A DNA stretch of 7,656 nt, taken from assembly GCA_007571105.1 (NCBI GenBank), contig RKRZ01000097.1, positions 1 through 7,656 on the forward strand. Reading direction: 5' to 3'. The notes under the pieces were generated by a model. The model ran no database searches. It saw only the letters and a program-made list of their open reading frames with translations, and was not told the origin of the DNA. The DNA is from Gammaproteobacteria bacterium. GTDB taxonomy: Bacteria; Pseudomonadota; Gammaproteobacteria; Poriferisulfidales; Poriferisulfidaceae. The position numbers and the translations under genes were made by a program. How positions within the stretch are numbered: the stretch's first letter is position 1; each line of letters begins with the position of its first letter. Positions 6,960 to 7,656 of the stretch are shown in pieces.

Positions 6960-7656
6960 GACTCCGCCTCGTCCGACGCCGTTGACTGCCATCGCTCCGG
7001 GGGAAATGCGTCCACGGCAATCACTTCGTCAACCCGGCGCTCAGCAGCCCGCAGGCTCTCCGCCTGCTCAGGCGTCACCGCCCCGCAGGCCACTGCCTGG
7101 TTCAACTCACTGCCTGTCTCATCCTCCTGAATCTTTCCGGCGCGCAACGCATCGCGCAAGGCGCGGCGAATCGGCTCCATCTCCGCCGCCTCGGCAAAAG
7201 CCTGCTCCAACTGCGCATCACGGCTGCCGCTGTCCGTATCCTGATAAAGTCCGGCACACAAACGCTCCCGTGCGGGGCCAGGTGCCGTAATGCACGCGGC
7301 CGCCGCCGCATCCATGCCATCAGATACGCGAGGCAAGCCGACATTGAGCCGCATGCAGGTTGCGCGCAACAGCATGCGCAGCAGACGGTCCTCCAGGTTA
7401 TTAATCAAATCCGCCAGGGCCGCATCAAAATCCCGCCCGCATTCAGCCATCGCCCAATCTCGCAAGGGGCGATCTTCCGATGGAGCGCCGGCCGCGGCGT
7501 GGCGCCGCGCCACGCACACGGCCAGATACTGGGCCGACAGCATGTCGGCCAAACGCGCCGATTGGCGCTCGCGCCGCTTCAGGCTGCCGCCATAGCGCAA
7601 CAGCATCAGGTCCACCACCCAGGAAAAACACGCACTCTGTCGCGCCAGGTCCCGAT
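6956..7656 (-). CDS. fadE: Acyl-CoA dehydrogenase, FadE type, C-terminal part (5' end beyond the right edge)
   Basis: About 232 C-terminal residues are visible; the frame is open to the window edge and continues past an internal GTG at 7618, so the gene is cut by the window rather than truncated in nature. The first visible residues, with ACFSWVVDLMLLRYGGSLKRRE and then 'RQSARLADMLSAQYL', match the end of the acyl-CoA dehydrogenase helical domain in FadE (compare E. coli 'ALGGNLKRQERISGRLGDVLS', recalled from memory). The rest is the DUF1974-like helical tail found in the roughly 800-residue FadE class but not in small acyl-CoA dehydrogenases. FadE introduces the trans-2 double bond in long-chain acyl-CoA using FAD, passing electrons to an electron-transfer flavoprotein. 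The FAD-binding and catalytic glutamate regions are not in view. The stop overlaps the thiolase start by four bases, making this the first visible gene of the operon. Confidence 0.9.
   Translation of the reverse strand, partial: RDLARQSACFSWVVDLMLLRYGGSLKRRERQSARLADMLSAQYLAVCVARRHAAAGAPSEDRPLRDWAMAECGRDFDAALADLINNLEDRLLRMLLRATCMRLNVGLPRVSDGMDAAAAACITAPGPARERLCAGLYQDTDSGSRDAQLEQAFAEAAEMEPIRRALRDALRAGKIQEDETGSELNQAVACGAVTPEQAESLRAAERRVDEVIAVDAFPPERWQSTASDEAES

Noticed and set aside
1..7656. CRISPR array, tRNA, rRNA, riboswitch or intact insertion sequence
   Set aside because: I found no spaced direct repeats, no cloverleaf or rRNA-like stretch, no known leader motif and no complete transposase or paired terminal repeats.

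Overview
The window joins two unlike pieces of a bacterial chromosome. Positions from about 1950 to the right edge hold a GC-rich block (about 60% G+C in lines sampled by eye) of four head-to-tail minus-strand genes for fatty acid beta-oxidation. Positions 1 to about 1720 hold three small genes of lower and more uneven G+C (sampled lines run from about 37% to 55%) that have no link to metabolism. A FadE-type acyl-CoA dehydrogenase with the DUF1974-like tail, together with FadI/FadJ-type enzymes, suggests a proteobacterium, most likely a gammaproteobacterium. The sequence alone does not fix the genus.

Right block, in order of transcription (right to left): the C-terminal third of an acyl-CoA dehydrogenase (FadE type, cut by the window edge), a FadI-type 3-ketoacyl-CoA thiolase, a FadJ/FadB-type enoyl-CoA hydratase/3-hydroxyacyl-CoA dehydrogenase, and a long-chain acyl-CoA synthetase. 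Every junction overlaps (4, 1 and 4 bases), so this is almost certainly one translationally coupled operon. Together the products would activate a fatty acid to its CoA ester, desaturate it, hydrate and oxidise it, and cleave off acetyl-CoA: a complete cycle apart from uptake and the electron-transfer flavoprotein. The promoter lies beyond the right edge.

Left block: a minus-strand gene for a small winged-helix-like protein starts at 321 and runs off the left edge. Diverging from it across a 198-base gap is a plus-strand pair: a DUF3800 protein (predicted RNase H-like fold) and, overlapping its end, a conserved small protein whose C-terminal half resembles BECR/RelE-type RNases. The plus-strand pair and the fad operon converge on a 243-base AT-richer gap with no clear terminator and no gene.

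The beta-oxidation operon is well understood. The unexplained part is the left module: a putative regulator facing two tightly coupled putative nucleic-acid-acting proteins, next to a core metabolic operon. It has the look of an accessory toxin-antitoxin or defence cassette, but that role is inferred from fold-level resemblance and layout, not shown.
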